A DNA stretch of 64,000 nt, from the NCBI GenBank assembly GCA_009760855.2, contig WPIO01000293.1, positions 1 to 64,000 of the forward strand. Direction: 5' to 3'. The position numbers and the translations under genes were made by a program. This DNA comes from Cristatella mucedo. Lineage: Eukaryota; Bryozoa; Phylactolaemata; Cristatellidae. Shown piece after piece: positions 11,412 through 22,991 of this stretch. The notes below the pieces were generated by a model. The model saw nothing but the letters and a program-made list of their open reading frames with translations. It ran no database searches and had not been told where the DNA came from. How positions within the stretch are numbered: position 1 is the first letter of the stretch; the number at the start of each line of letters is the position of its first letter.

Positions 11412-11958
11412 TACAGCACCACGTGTATCCTTTCCTAAAAGACCTAGGATGGCTGCCGGTTGATCAAAGGATACAGATCATAGTTCTTACACTGACCCAC
11501 TGCCTGCTGTGGCTGGGCTCCTCTATAAGTAGCCCAACGGCTGCATCTGCTTCAGAATCCTCGTGCCCTCAGGTCCTGAAGGGACAATAAGTTCCGGTCC
11601 ATTACTCTGCTTAAAGACTGTTGGCTACAGAAGCTTTTACTCTGCAGGTCCTACACTGTGGAACTCACTTCACGGATTCTTCTTCAACGATAACTACTCT
11701 CCTGTGGCCGACTATGGTTCATCCTTTCCAGCAGGCCTAAGCTGCTACTTCATGCTATTCACTGGTCAACTGCTGTCCTGATTCTGCAATACTTCTCACA
11801 TTCTCATTGTTACGTGAGTTGCAGTCTGTTAGCCACTGAATGCGTACTAAGGCAGCTTATGCTGTTAGTGAACTATACACAGTTCTCCTGCCTATTACCC
11901 AGGTAGTCCTTGTGGCTTTGTTGAGTTACATGCGGAGATTCGTTACATCAGATTCTGC
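11412..11958 (+). mobile_element. Family A LINE, short 3' fragment
   Basis: Matches the family A C-terminal region and 3' UTR: CTAGGATGGCTGCCGGTTGA (LGWLPVDQRIQ), a diverged thumb region, and the 3' end GAGTTACATGCGGAGATTCG leading to TTACATCAG. Frames are broken and the tail is degenerate, so this is an old 5'-truncated copy. Confidence 0.75.
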
Positions 11959-12477
11959 ACATATTTCTGAATTTGGTAGTCAAACACGACTGAGACACAG
12001 TTTCAATGGCCTGACCCGATTTATAGGGCACTAAGTAACCGCAACCAGGACCGAGTCATAAAAAATTGTATTGCAAGTGGAATAATAAAAATGACGTAAA
12101 TATAATAATAACTCATAAGATAACAGACGAGCTGTGGTGGAACACACATTGAATAAGCTGGAAGCGTACGCCTTGTTGATGTGTCAGTTCCTGAGCTTTC
12201 CGAAAGTGCCATGTCTGTGGGCGTCAAAGGCCTCAACAAAGGAAGCCAGTTTCAGTTTTGTAGCGAACAATCCCTGATTGTCTACTGAAAACAGCTGTTA
12301 TAGCCATTAAAGATCTTTTAACGCTATATAAAAGAAGGCGATTTATAATCTTACCTTTATTATCGATATTATGAATTAGCTGGCAATCTAATTTACTTGT
12401 TTAGAAGTGTACCTTCACTAGACACATGTGTATCAAAGTAATAACTATTATACTCATACATTTTTGAAGCACTCTTT

Positions 12478-13005
12478 GAGAATGTAATTTGTTCCTGGGC
12501 CCTTTACATTTGCAAGAAAGGAAGTATGATCGAATGATTACTAATAGCCTGCTCAATATCAACAAGCATAACATAGTTAGAGGGTATACACGCAGGGTCA
12601 GCATACCTGTATGGTTAGTAGCAGCAAACATTGTACAAAGTGACAGCACACGTAAGCACGAACAGGAACAATCACACTAACCAACTAAACGATTTTAAAA
12701 ATATGTGCGTTTTAGCATCTTTATTAATTTCGTCACGTCAGGAGATATGACACAAGCCGGAAGTTAATTACAAGCTGGGGGAAAATAAAAACTAAAGGCC
12801 AGGCATACAAATGCTTTGCGATTCCTAACCAGTGTAGGTACGTGATTCATTTCAGAAAAGCGGGTAGTGTGAAGTTTTGCTTGGTGGGAAGCAGATCTCT
12901 AGGTACGCTAGAGCTGAAGAATAAAGTGAACCTTAAAGTGAGTGAGAGGACTTTAAAGTGGATGCACAGCTTTATTAGGAGTAGGTGCAGGTCGGCTATA
13001 AAAAA
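12478..13005 (-). mobile_element. Family B LINE, degenerate 3' fragment
   Basis: Reverse complement of the family B 3' UTR: CCTTTACATTTGCAAGAAAG, the stretch related to CATGTTATTC, AGGGTCAGCATACCTG and a C-terminal remnant up to GTGCAGGTCGGC near 12990. Coding frames are destroyed. Confidence 0.65.
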
Positions 13006-13009
13006 TTAG

Positions 13010-14180
13010 GATACCAATAATAATTATACATTTGATAAAGCGAACTCATATAACTCAAAATTTGTCTAGGTGCTTTACAATTGCTTTAAAGGAAGCACGA
13101 TCGAACTGTTAGTGGTAGCATGCCAAATAAACAACAAAAAGAACTTGTTTAGGTGTAAAATGCATGGAGTAAGCATGTAAGTATGCATGCATAATGTCAG
13201 CAAGCATAAGCAAATTAAAAATAAACAACAGAAATGCACAAAATGCTGTTATTAAAAGATACCTTTCTAGGTTCTTATTAAACGTGGTCAAGTAAGGAGA
13301 TGTAGAGAAGCATTTCAGGAATGATTTCCAGGTTTTGGGAACATACGAAGTAAATGCAAGGTCTCCGAAAGATTTGAGGTTTGCACGACGTATAGGTAAA
13401 CAGTTAGATTACGAAAGCTGGTGGTATGATGCTAAGCCTGGTCGGGCATTATAGCTGATGGTTAGGCAGGAGCCACAGAATGAAGGAACCTAATAGTGAG
13501 TGACAAAACCTCGAAGTTGATTCTTTACTTTACTGAGAGATAGTGCAGGCCTCTAGAGGTGATGTGATGTGGCAACTCCGACACTCACGACAGACAATGC
13601 TAGCAGCAGAGTTTTGCACCAGCTGTAAGCACCAGATTGCAACGGCCGGAAGACCTATAAGCAGTGAGAGACAGAAGTCCAGATGGAACGTCAAAAATGC
13701 ATGGATCAACTTAGATTGGTATCCTTGTTTAAACAAGAACAAACATTATAGCAATGTTATGTAGCTGAACTTAGTCAGACTTGATTGTGGGTCTCATGTG
13801 GTCGTCTAACTGAAGGTCACTTTAAAAAGTCACCCATAGATTACGTGCTGATTCAACAGGAGATGTGCTGGCAGAGCCAATTTTGAGCATCAGCCTTTCC
13901 AATTTCCGAATCACACTGGGTTCGCCCATAACAAGTAAGTTAGTTTTATCATCGTTTAGTTTTAGAAAATTAGCTGCAGTCTGTATGTGGATATTATCAA
14001 TTCATGCATCAAAAGAGTAAAGAGAATTCAATATGATGGAGGACTGGAGGGATCAAAGTAAACTTTCAACCGAGTGCCATCGACACAGAATTGAAAGCCT
14101 AGATTGTGCTTGGAAACAACTTCGCCTAGAGAGAGTATAAGCCGTATAAAGAGCTGGACCATGCAGGGAACCTTGAGGTA
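13010..14180 (-). mobile_element. Family B LINE, palm to 3' tail, dead
   Basis: A longer family B copy on the minus strand. From 14180 downward it holds the RT palm (WVPQGSLHGP, then a degraded YADD region reading CVDGTRLKVYF), the post-palm region (FLKLNDDKT, near 13960), the C-terminal region (13530-13742, SRLDFC-like and QLVQNSAA) and the 3' UTR with a degenerate AATAATAATTA tail at about 13015. Frameshifts and stops are numerous; the catalytic YADD is not preserved. Confidence 0.75.
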
Positions 14181-14695
14181 CCCATAGAAGTGGTGTGATG
14201 TGGCAAGAGGGACAATCACGACAGAAAAGCCTAGCAGTAGAGTTTTGCATGAACTGTAAGCGCCTGATTCCCGATGCTGGTAGACAAGGAAACATGTAAA
14301 AAAAAAGCTGACACATGATGTCACTAATGCAAGGACGATTTTAAATCTGGTATCCTGTTCTAAGTGCCCCCGAATTTTAGCAACGTTACATCGCTGAAAG
14401 TAAGCAGATTTGACAATGAAGCTGGGGGCCTGTCTAAGGAAAGGTCACTTTGAAACAGAATACCTAGATTGTGTATTTATTCAACAGGAGATATACTGGC
14501 ACTGCTGAATTTGAGTGCTACGTTTTTCAAATTTCTGGCTCGAACTTAGTACGCCCATATTTAGTATTTTGCTTACGTCATCATTCAATTTTAGAAAGTC
14601 TGCTACCTGCCACGCTTGGATGTCCTTTGTTAATTCAGCAATAGAGTTTAGAGAATTAAACTTGCTGAAGGGCTGGGAGTGATCAAGGCAAATAA
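14180..14695 (-). mobile_element. Family B LINE fragment, post-palm to C-terminal
   Basis: A second family B fragment abutting the previous one. The minus frame 14481-14702 reads ICLDHSQPFSKFNSLNSIAE and WQVADFLKLNDDVSK (post-palm), and the part near 14200-14320 reads QNSTARLFCRDCPSCHITPL. The C-terminal region here lies before the palm of 13010-14180 in reading order, so the two pieces are separate insertions and not one element. Confidence 0.65.
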
Positions 14696-14696
14696 T

Positions 14697-15165
14697 AATC
14701 ATATTAATAATAATATACTTGATAAATCACCCTCAGAGAACTAAATCTATTTCCAGGTGCTTTAGATTTGCTGCAATGGAAACACTATTGAATGGTGAGA
14801 CGAAGCAGATTTACAACAGTGTCATCCGCATAGAGATAAATGCCTGGATTGTGCTTGGGGCGTTTGTAGGAGCGAGATTGTTATCTTTTAAAGCAACCAA
14901 ATAAGTGCTGAGCCCCAAAGAACCCTATACTTCAGCAGTTCGATGGTTTGCCTGATCTAAAAGGCATTCCGGTACTAACAAATAGAGAAACATAAAATTG
15001 AGCGACAAAGCCTTGAAGTTGATGCACTGCTTGACTGAGGAGCCGGTACAGATTGGCTAAAAATGTGTTAATTGGCAACTCCATTGCTAATTCCATACAA
15101 GCCTAGTTGCTGATTTGTGTACTAACTGTAAACACTGGCCGGATGACCTGAGGGTTGGAATAATA
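14697..15165 (-). mobile_element. Family B LINE fragments, rearranged
   Basis: Begins AATAATATACTTGATAAATC (reverse tail) with about 100 bp of 3' UTR, then jumps at about 14800 to a palm remnant (GTGTCATCCGCATAGAGATA), then at about 14990-15165 to the C-terminal region (GCGACAAAGCCTTGAAGTTG). An internally deleted or compound copy without coding capacity. Confidence 0.6.
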
Positions 15166-16394
15166 ATGATAATCATCACCATCATTATAAAAAGAGAGTA
15201 TGTGGGCCCGCTTCACTGATTTAAAGTAGATATACAATACTGGACATAAATTGACATTTCTACAATCTCTTTGTACTCTATGCTTCTTGTCGTCTTAGAA
15301 TATGGATAGCGTTCGAGTGAAAAGCAAATGTTCCTCGTGAATGAACCTTGAGTTGGCTACGTTGAGTTGCCCATGTGCATAAACATCCTCCGCATAAAGA
15401 CTCCAACGGTTGGAATGTCGCGATTTAATAATTTTCAATGGCAAAATATATGGCTACCGGAAATGTTCCTCTTGACCACTCAGGTGACAAGTCACTGTCC
15501 TTAGGGACAAGAACGATTCATCGGATACGGACAACCTTGCCATCGAATTGGCTGCCAATTTTGGAGGCTTCTCTCACAGGACCGCAATGCACTGTGAGCC
15601 TTGTGCCAACGCAGAGCCCTTCCACAGGTTTAGATTGCACGACAACATATTCAGCATACCAGGTTTGAGCTAGAGCTCATAAAGCCCGAGCTCGTGAGGC
15701 ACTAGCACGGACGGGGTAAGAGTGTTAAAATAGTCCGGAAGAACACCAATTTGTCTTCTAGAACCTATCCCACCCAACCACCATCAGCAACCTGTAATTG
15801 TTTCCTGAAGACATTAACACTGCAGACATTAATAAACACTAAGCGCCCGGAACTATCTGTTGTCTGAGGCTCAGACGTGCCGCAGATCAAATCTTTGTGG
15901 GCTTGTCATTGCCGTCATTGGTTCCGCCCCCAGCCGACCTTCTGTCGGCCCAACGGGAACACTCCTCGCCGGCACGTGCCGCGTGCCTTGCTGTGCAATT
16001 TACTTTCTGCTTCTGCGTTGGCCTGCACGCACGCTATCCAATCTCTTCTCTCTCAACACCACGTGCTCTGGAGCAGCAAGCACAACGGCTTCTAGATCAC
16101 ATAGTACAGCCGTCGTCGACAACACACACGACTCGCTTGCTGGGGCTTTGCTCTTAGTCTCACCTCCATCACTCGCCTGCGAGCCCCTACACCTTATCCA
16201 CTGGGCTAAAAACTCTCTCAACCTCAATCTCTTTCTAGGCACTTCCCGTTTTCTGCATAGGAAGCACTATCTAATTGCTTATGATAGCATGCTCAATGAC
16301 AACGATCTTAACATTGTTAGCCCAGTCACACACAGGATCAACATGTAATATGGTAAGTGGTAGCCTGCAGTTAGAGAAGACCTAACCACACATT
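15166..16394. other. Unassigned, partly GC-richer stretch
   Basis: No recognised gene. From about 15770 to 16250 the DNA is richer in GC and contains AATAAACAC near 15831 followed by TGTCTGAGGCTCAGACG, as would suit the end of an LTR, but no second copy exists in the window to prove it. The open frame 15860-16348 (162 codons, Ser/Leu-rich) has no recognisable domain. Confidence 0.3.
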
Positions 16395-18233
16395 GCATTT
16401 TCAGCTTTCTTTACTGAAAAAATTGTGCACTTTCGTGCCTCTATTAAGCCCCTGCCGACTAAAGCAATCGTGGTTCAACAACCTGTGACCTTCCTTAAAA
16501 GGTTCTCCGATATTTCTGCATGCGATGTGGCTACCTTAATAAGGTCCTATACCTTTATCTCTGTGGCCTTCACTAGAAGACCAACTTAGCCCTGCCATAA
16601 CCGAGATTTTCAATGCTTCTCTGGGAAAAGGGGTCGTCCCCAAGTCCTTCAAATCAGCAATCGTTAGACCTGTACTTAAAAAGCCTTGATTAGACAGACA
16701 CAGAGGTCCTCACAAACTATCGCCCTGTTTCCCTTCTTCCTTTCTGGTCAAGGATTCTTGAAAAAATTGTTGCTAAGCAGCTGGTTAAACATATTGAAAA
16801 CAATGGAATGTCTGAAACATTTCAATCAGGATTCAAAAGGCAGCACTACACTGAAACTGCTCTCCTCCGTGTTAACAATGACATTCTACATGGCAACGAA
16901 AACGAGAATGTCACTGCCCTAGTTCTGCTAGATCTGTCTGCTGCCTTCAACACCATCGATTACGAGATTCTGCTTGAAAGGTTGAGAATCAGTCTCGCAG
17001 ACGAAGCACTGGCGTGATTTAAATCGTACTAGTCCGATCGTGTTCAATCCAAGTCATGTGGGGGTCAGGTCTCACACACGAGAAAGGTCACCTGTGCAGC
17101 CCCTCAAGGGTCTGTACTCGGTCCCTTGCTGTTCTCCATTTAAACACAACCCCTGGGAAAAGTGGTTAAGGCCCATGGAATGGGATATCACTTTTAAGCT
17201 GGCGATACTCAGTTGCATTTCTAATTCAAACGGTTGAAATATGCTGCAGCAACTGGCAAATTGAATGCTTGCACCTTGCTGATATTCGATCCTGGATGAC
17301 AGAAAACTTCCTGAAATTAAATGACGATAAAACCAAACTGCTGCTTATAAAAAGCCCAAAGCTTGTGGCTGGATTAAAAGGCTTTGCTGTTCTAATAAGT
17401 GATGCTATTGTGCGACCATCACCACGTGCTCGAAATTTAGGTGTCGTTTTCGATAACTGTCTCAATTTTAAAAGCTTCATTCAGAAGGCTGCATCCGCGG
17501 CAAGCCGTCACGTCTGATCCCTGTCCAAGATTAGGAGCTGTCTACCACAGTGGCTTGCAAGAAATTTAACTGGCTCCTAGTTCTGCCTCGGCTTAGTTAT
17601 TGCAATTCCCTATTGGCTGGGCTGCCAAAGAAAGTTATTAGGCCACTGCAGCTGACTATGAATATGGCTGCAAGGCTAGTCTTTAAGTCCCGGAAGTTTA
17701 AGCACGTGTCTGCTTTGCTAAAAGAGCTAAGATGGATGCCAGTTGACCAACGGATTAAGAGCAAGGTTCTTAACCTGACCCACAACGGCCTGCCACGGTT
17801 TAGCTCCTTCGTACCGAACTGAACTGTGTCATCAGTTTCAGCCTGTTCACACCCTAAGATCTTGCGTGTACAATAAATTAACTGTCCCATTCCTCCGCTT
17901 AAAGACCGTTGGCGAAAGAAGCTTTAGTTCTGCAGGTCCTAGACTGTTGATCTTGCTTCCACGATTCTTACACAACGACAACTACTCTCCTACTGCCGAC
18001 TATGGCTAATCCTTTCAGTGGTCCCGAGCTGCTACTTCCAAGCTACTCACTACCTCAACTGCTCTCCTGACTCTGTTACGCTTCCCACTTTCTGTTTGTT
18101 GCAAGAGACGAAACTAGTGAATGCATACCAAGAGCTGCTTAGGCTGTAAGTGAGCTATGCAAAACTGCGTAACACCCACATGGTCATTATGACTTTGTGG
18201 AGTTAGAGACGGAGATACATTACATTACATTAC
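16395..18233 (+). mobile_element. Family A LINE, RT to 3' end, dead
   Basis: An 1.8 kb family A copy. In order: the region before the palm (FFTEKIVHFRASIKPLPTKA; NYRPVSLLPFWSRILEKIVA), palm motif A (LLDLSAAFNTIDYEILLERL), a degraded palm core with frameshifts around 17000-17230, the post-palm region (FLKLNDDKTKLLL at about 17310), the C-terminal region to 17822, and the 3' UTR ending ACATTACATTACATTAC at 18233. A stop follows EALA at 17016 and the FYADD core is scrambled, so it is inactive. Confidence 0.85.
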
Positions 18234-18650
18234 GGAACACAGACATTCTCTAAATGCTTTGAAAATATATTCATTTCAGCTTCTATGTAAATGTGGTCGA
18301 CAGGGGATGTCGAAAGTTAGTTTTAGTCCTTAAGATCCAACCATCTAAATGCATAATCTTTAAAGAATTTGAGCTTTCAGGAGATATATGTAAACGGCTA
18401 CGTTCCAAAAATCTGGTGACATGAGGCTTAGCATGTTAAAGGATTTGATCTGGCAAATAGGCTTAAGCCAAAGAAGAACAAGATATACAAGTAAGGGACC
18501 GGACTTGACTTCTTGTCAATGCAGATCAGCTAATATTAGTGTGTCCTTGCTATTGACATGCTCACGACAGACAAGCCTAGCTGCAAAGGTTTGCACTAGC
18601 TGTAACCACTTGATTGCAGAGGTCGGAAGATCACCAAGCATTACCAGTAA
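18234..18650 (-). mobile_element. Family B LINE, C-terminal fragment
   Basis: Reverse complement of family B coding sequence, including GACAGACAAGCCTAGCTGCA, TTTGCACTAGCTGTAACCAC and GATGTCGAAAGTTAG. No intact frame. It abuts the next fragment at an AATAATAAT tract. Confidence 0.6.
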
Positions 18651-18654
18651 CAAT

Positions 18655-19080
18655 AATAATATTAATAATAATAACTATGCATTTGTAATGTCGCCCCAGA
18701 GACCCCAGCCTCATTCTAGGCACTTCACATTTGCAGCAAAAGAAGCAAGGTCCAACTATAAGTTATAGCATGCACAATGCAAACAAGCATACCGTGATTA
18801 GAGGTTTCATGCAAATGGTCAGGATGCTAATTTGGTTAGCTGAAACTTGCACAATGTCAGCACCCATAAGCATACCAATGGCAAACCACAAGCTAATTGC
18901 TCAGTAAACAGATTCACTTTTCTCCTATATAAATCTGGTCAAGTCAGAGGATCTAGAGATGCCAGTTAGGAGTGATTTCCATGCTTCGGCGCCATGCAAA
19001 CTGAAGGCTCAGCTCTAGTGGATTTAAGGTTCAACCGAGGCATTCCATAACGATTAAATAAAGACGTACGAGAACTACTG
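18655..19080 (-). mobile_element. Family B LINE, 3' UTR fragment
   Basis: Starts with AATAATATTAATAATAATAA (reverse tail), then CCAGAGACCCCAGCC, CTAGGCACTTCACATTTGCA, the CATGCAAATGGTCAG segment and the end of the coding region (AGTGATTTCCATGCTTCGGC). Non-coding. Confidence 0.7.
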
Positions 19081-19084
19081 TAGG

Positions 19085-20125
19085 TTGTACCAATCCATCC
19101 TAGTGCAGGCCAGGTCTAGCTTCTGTAAAAGCATCGTTGAATCACAGATGCTAAATCCAAAAATGCTGAAATTAACGATTAACCGTCTCCTCACTCGCTC
19201 CCAGATTAGCTCCTTATCTGATGACCCTTATGATGATCTAGCTGACCGCTGCTCTCGATTCTCTGCCCAGAAGATAGACAAGATCAGGGAGCCAATCCCT
19301 GCGATGGCCTCATCCCCCTAGAAGACTTTCCCCCTCGATTCACTGCTGTACCTGAATTTCTAAATTTAAGCAGGTCAGTACTGATCTCGTCCTGAAGTTA
19401 ATATTCCAATCAGAGAAGGCAGCAAGTCCTTTGGACCATTTCCCACTGTCCTGCTCCTTCATTGCATTAATCTGACGCCACTATGCATAACTAACGTCAT
19501 TAATATGTCACTAGCCTCAGGTCATGTACCAGCACCTTTAAAAAAGCTGTAGTCAGGCCACTTCTCAAGAAAGCGATACTAGACCAAGAGAACTTGAGCA
19601 ACTACCGCCCGGTCGCCCTTCTACCATTCCTATCAAAGCAACGAGTCGTGGCTAAACTCCAGCTAAACTCCAGCTGCCCCACCAGGCCAAGCATCGCACC
19701 ATTTGCTTTTCGGAATCCAACAGTCTACAAATAAATACCTTGTACAAACCTTTTGGAGACAGTGCATTTAGCTCGTATGCTCCCAAAGCCGGGAACTCAC
19801 TCCGGATTTGAGTAACAACATCCTCTGCCTTGATCACATTTGAAACTAAATAAAAGACACACCTATTTAGGGCCGCATTTAGTGATTCCCAGCGATTTGT
19901 CCTTCATATGCTTCTTATGCTGACACTGGGCATGCTACCACTCACCACACTTGCATGCTGACCCTATTATTGTCACCCTTAACCATGTTATTCATGTTGT
20001 TTATCAAGCATGATATTACTCACCATTCAGTTACGTTTTCCTTAGCAGCAAATTTAAAGTGCCTAGAGAGAGATTTAGTTCTCTGAAGGTACTTTATAAA
20101 GTGCATTATTGTTATTATTATTATT
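19085..20125 (+). mobile_element. Family B LINE, internally deleted, includes pre-palm region
   Basis: The only place where the family B region before the palm is well seen: RCSRFSAQKIDKIREPIPAM (19250-19320), then in shifted frames [32 protein letters not shown] and [12 protein letters not shown] up to about 19650. It then jumps directly to the C-terminal end (CCCCACCAGGCCAAGCATCG, 19676) and the 3' UTR with AAAGTGCCTAGAGAGAGATT and tail (ATT)n at 20125. The palm itself is deleted. Confidence 0.7.
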
Positions 20126-20600
20126 ATAAATTTGAAAAAGCCTTGCTCGAGAGTTTTGCCCCGTCTGTGAGCACCTAATTTCAGCAGCAGGTAGCTAAGC
20201 AAGCAGTGACCTACATCCTACATAAGTCGAGACGGGATGTAACAAATGCATGGACCAATTTTGATTGGGGATTTATTATTTCTGTCTAAGCAGACTCTCA
20301 CCCCTCACTGTGGAGTTCCCGGGTCCGTGTAATGATAGGCATCTTTGGAAGTGGACACCAAGATTTTGTGGACATTTAAGAGGAGATATGCTGGCAGAGC
20401 CATTAGCTAGCTTTAACTTTTCAAATTCCCGAATCACACCCGGTTTTCCCATAACTAAAACATTCGTTTACCGTCATTTAATTTAAGAAAGTTTGCTAGA
20501 ATCTGTGTGCGGATGTCATCCATACATGCACCAAGGGAGCAGAGCTGCAAAAACTCGACGTGCTGGAGGGCTGGGAAGGATCAAAGCAAAGGTACACCAG
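20126..20600 (-). mobile_element. Family B LINE fragment, RT post-palm
   Basis: Reverse complement of the region around FLKLNDDKT (20470-20490) and of the segment GGGATGTAACAAATGCATGG (20233). Ends near a palm remnant at about 20600. Broken frames. Confidence 0.6.
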
Positions 20601-20679
20601 TGAGTCCTCTTTACGGATATGAAAGATCGTGGTTAACGACCACATTGACAAAAAAACAGCATAAACCGATCGTGTTTTA

Positions 20680-20757
20680 TTTATAGCAAATTTAAGGCAC
20701 CTACAAAGAGTTTGAGTACTCTGCGGGAGCTTTATCAAGTTTGTTATTATTATTATA
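20680..20757 (+). mobile_element. Family B LINE, 3' tip
   Basis: Only the last ~75 bp of the family: AGCAAATTTAAGGCACCTAC, GAGTACTCTGCGGGAGCTTT, ATCAAGTTTG and (TTA)n. An extreme 5' truncation, or a SINE tail without its head. Confidence 0.6.
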
Positions 20758-20929
20758 AACCGTGAAAAGAACAGAACCAACCACAGAACCTAAACTACGC
20801 TTTTCTTTAGCAGCTCTTGGTATAATCCTTGTCCATTCACTTCAATACTCTGATGTCTCCAATTGTGTAATACCTGAGACATTGCAGTTCACTAAAAGAC
20901 ATGCCCAAACGCGATGGAAGGGGCTCGAG

Positions 20930-21110
20930 AAGGACTTGTAGATTGACAGTTTCAAAAATTGCCAAATGGTCCATAAAAACAGAGATATAGTAAGTTACAA
21001 AAGTCAAGACCGGAGGTCATAAATGCTTTGGCGAATTTAGATCTGGTGTTAAGCCAGGAATTTAGTCACGTCTGTTGGCACACCCAGTAGACCAAATGAG
21101 ATCTGCATAA
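20930..21110 (-). mobile_element. Family B LINE, small internal fragment
   Basis: Short reverse-complement remnant with AAAAGTCAAGACCGGAGGTC and ATAAATGCTTTGGCGAATTT, corresponding to the codons around SRLDFCN. Very diverged. Confidence 0.45.
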
Positions 21111-21444
21111 GGTCATACGAGCCCGAATGGGTAATAACAAGTCATAATAGCCTGCAGTGGTAGGTAAACTGTGGTTGGGTCAATGACACTGGATGTTAAT
21201 TGAGCCATGCACATGAGCTTATGAGACAATGAGTCATCAAGTGCAAACTGTTGGCAGGGGAAAGACTGATTTCCTGCAAGCAGAATCAGAATAAAATCTG
21301 AGCCTGAGATAAAGGAGAACTGTTTGCCAAGGGGCGATAGAGTACTGTGACTATTGGATGCATGCTGTCCGACGGACTCAAAACAATCAATTCGAAATAA
21401 GAAAAAGCATAAAATACTAGCTGATTCAACAGCGTTTTTTATAG

Positions 21445-21584
21445 TGATAGAAGAGCCTTTATGGCTGTGACCACAGCTTGAAGCTGCCATAAATGATCGC
21501 CCGCAGCAGGATTCGAACCATAAGCCTCGGGACCGAGGTAGTGGAAAGCAACTGCTTTACCTAATGTGCCATCACGGCCTGCCA
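21445..21584 (-). mobile_element. tRNA-derived SINE1, minus copy
   Basis: On the minus strand it reads GTGATGGCACATTAGGTAAA (box A region), a long variable arm CTACCTCGGTCCCGAGG, and GGTTCGAATCC (a perfect pol III box B), then GATCATTTATGGCAGCTTCA and AGCCATAAAGGCTCTTC. The same layout is found at 25613, 27537, 42770 and 45779. The head resembles a tRNA with a long variable arm (Leu/Ser type), but it is a SINE and not a tRNA gene: there is no intact acceptor stem and a conserved non-tRNA body follows. Confidence 0.8.
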
Positions 21585-21849
21585 GCATGATTTGAGGGAC
21601 GGCAAACGGCTAAAAATTGAAGGATGAGCTTGCGATAGCAGCAACTTCATCATCAGTTTGACTGGTCTAGGGGTATGAAAGCAGGAGGAGTCTGTTGGGT
21701 TTGTGTCGGTAAATTGGGAATTCTCGGTAAATTGGCCTTACCAAATGCCAACATGCCTGATTCGTTCTTATTAGGTTAGCCAATTATTAATAAAGGTTTA
21801 TTACACATTGAGCAAAGATTCCAAGGACAAGCCTTAAGATGGCCCGCCG

Positions 21850-22700
21850 GTGTCATGACATGCCTGAAGACTACTAAGTTACGGAAATGCACAGCCTGGT
21901 AACAGGGAGGTCACTGAGGTTCAAGACAAAGCAAAGGTACAACTGAGTGTCATCTGCATGGAAGTGAAGCCTAGATTGTGAATGCCAATCACATTGGTGA
22001 GAGTAACAGTATATACTGGGAAGTGAAAAGGACAAACCACAGTGCCATGAGGTACTCCACACTTCAGTGATTTATTGGACTGTCTTTTTCAGTGCATATC
22101 CAAATACTAGATAATCCAACTGAGATAGGACTTTAATCCTTCTAAATAAATTCATTCCTTATTGAATATGTGTCAGTACTTTTGTAACTCGCTGCATCTG
22201 GGTCTACTTGCCTATGCAATCCGGCACTAGCATATGGTTCAAATATGCAGCTGGTTAGGTTTTTGTGAGCATATAAGTTGTAGGATTGTAGAACTTATCA
22301 CCGACCTGCCCTGGCTATCTAACAACTTAGCGACGTAGCGACGTCAAAGCTTTGAGTGTGCTGTAGATATCTCTTGGTTTGACACTATCTAAGTCCATAT
22401 GGCTTCGAGAAGTTAGAGACAGAGATGCGAGGCCTAAGCACTCACTTCAAAGTACATTTAATCCCAGATTATAAAAAAACATAGCAGAACTACTCCATAA
22501 TCAAGCTTGAGATGGTCACACATGCTCCTCTGGCACAAAACCTTGAGCTTTTTTTTGAAAATATTTCATTTGAGTACGCCATTCTATATGCTTCTAAGCT
22601 TCTAATATCTTCTAATAGCCGGTAGGCTAGCAAACAGTGAGTTACAAAAGTCAAGACAGGATGTCGCAAACCCAATACCTATGATTCAGTTACAGCGTTA
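21850..22700 (-). mobile_element. Family B LINE fragments (palm and C-terminal)
   Basis: The minus frame near 22060-21874 is a decayed RT palm: GVPHGTVVCPFHFPVYT-like, then FHADDTQLYLCFVLNLSDLP, so the ADD of the YADD site survives with Tyr changed to His. A C-terminal scrap around 22480-22680 (GTTACAAAAGTCAAGACAGG) follows. The frame is broken between them. Confidence 0.55.
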
Positions 22701-22850
22701 GTTGAGTAGCCAGATAGATATTAAGGCATCGGTGGCTGCTATGTGAATGTATTGTTACTATTAATATTATTATTAGGAGAACATTGCAACCCAGGGTAGC
22801 CTTTTATGGTCGATCGACGGCTTGCCTCTCTATATTGCTTCCAATCTTAC

Positions 22851-22991
22851 CGACATAAGGCTATTCCAGTCGTCAGGAAGTTGTGTCAAGCAACATTGAG
22901 AAACATTCAGCTTATTGAGCCCTGGCAGCATGCATATGAAATGTGGAAGCCTGGTGAGTTTATCATTCCATGATATATCGAGTTCTTCAAG
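22851..22991 (-). CDS. LRR repeat exon (47 codons, phase 0/0)
   Basis: Intact LRR module on the minus strand. The acceptor is TTGCTTTTCAG (AG at 22992-22993), the best in the series; the donor is GTAAGA (GT at 22850-22849). It encodes LEELDISWNDKLTRLPHFIC, MLPGLNKLNVSQCCLTQLPD and DWNSLMS, 47 residues in two LRRs. It carries DDW where the others have DGW, and lies between the LRR entry exon at 28398-28615 and the damaged exon at 11227-11370. All junctions from 28398 leftward are phase 0, so the exons can be joined in frame with or without the damaged one. Confidence 0.85.

Noticed and set aside
15860-16348. 162-codon plus frame as a gene
   Set aside because: Three overlapping frames are open on the plus strand and one on the minus in this GC-richer, Ser/Leu/Thr-rich stretch, and no domain or splice context supports any of them.
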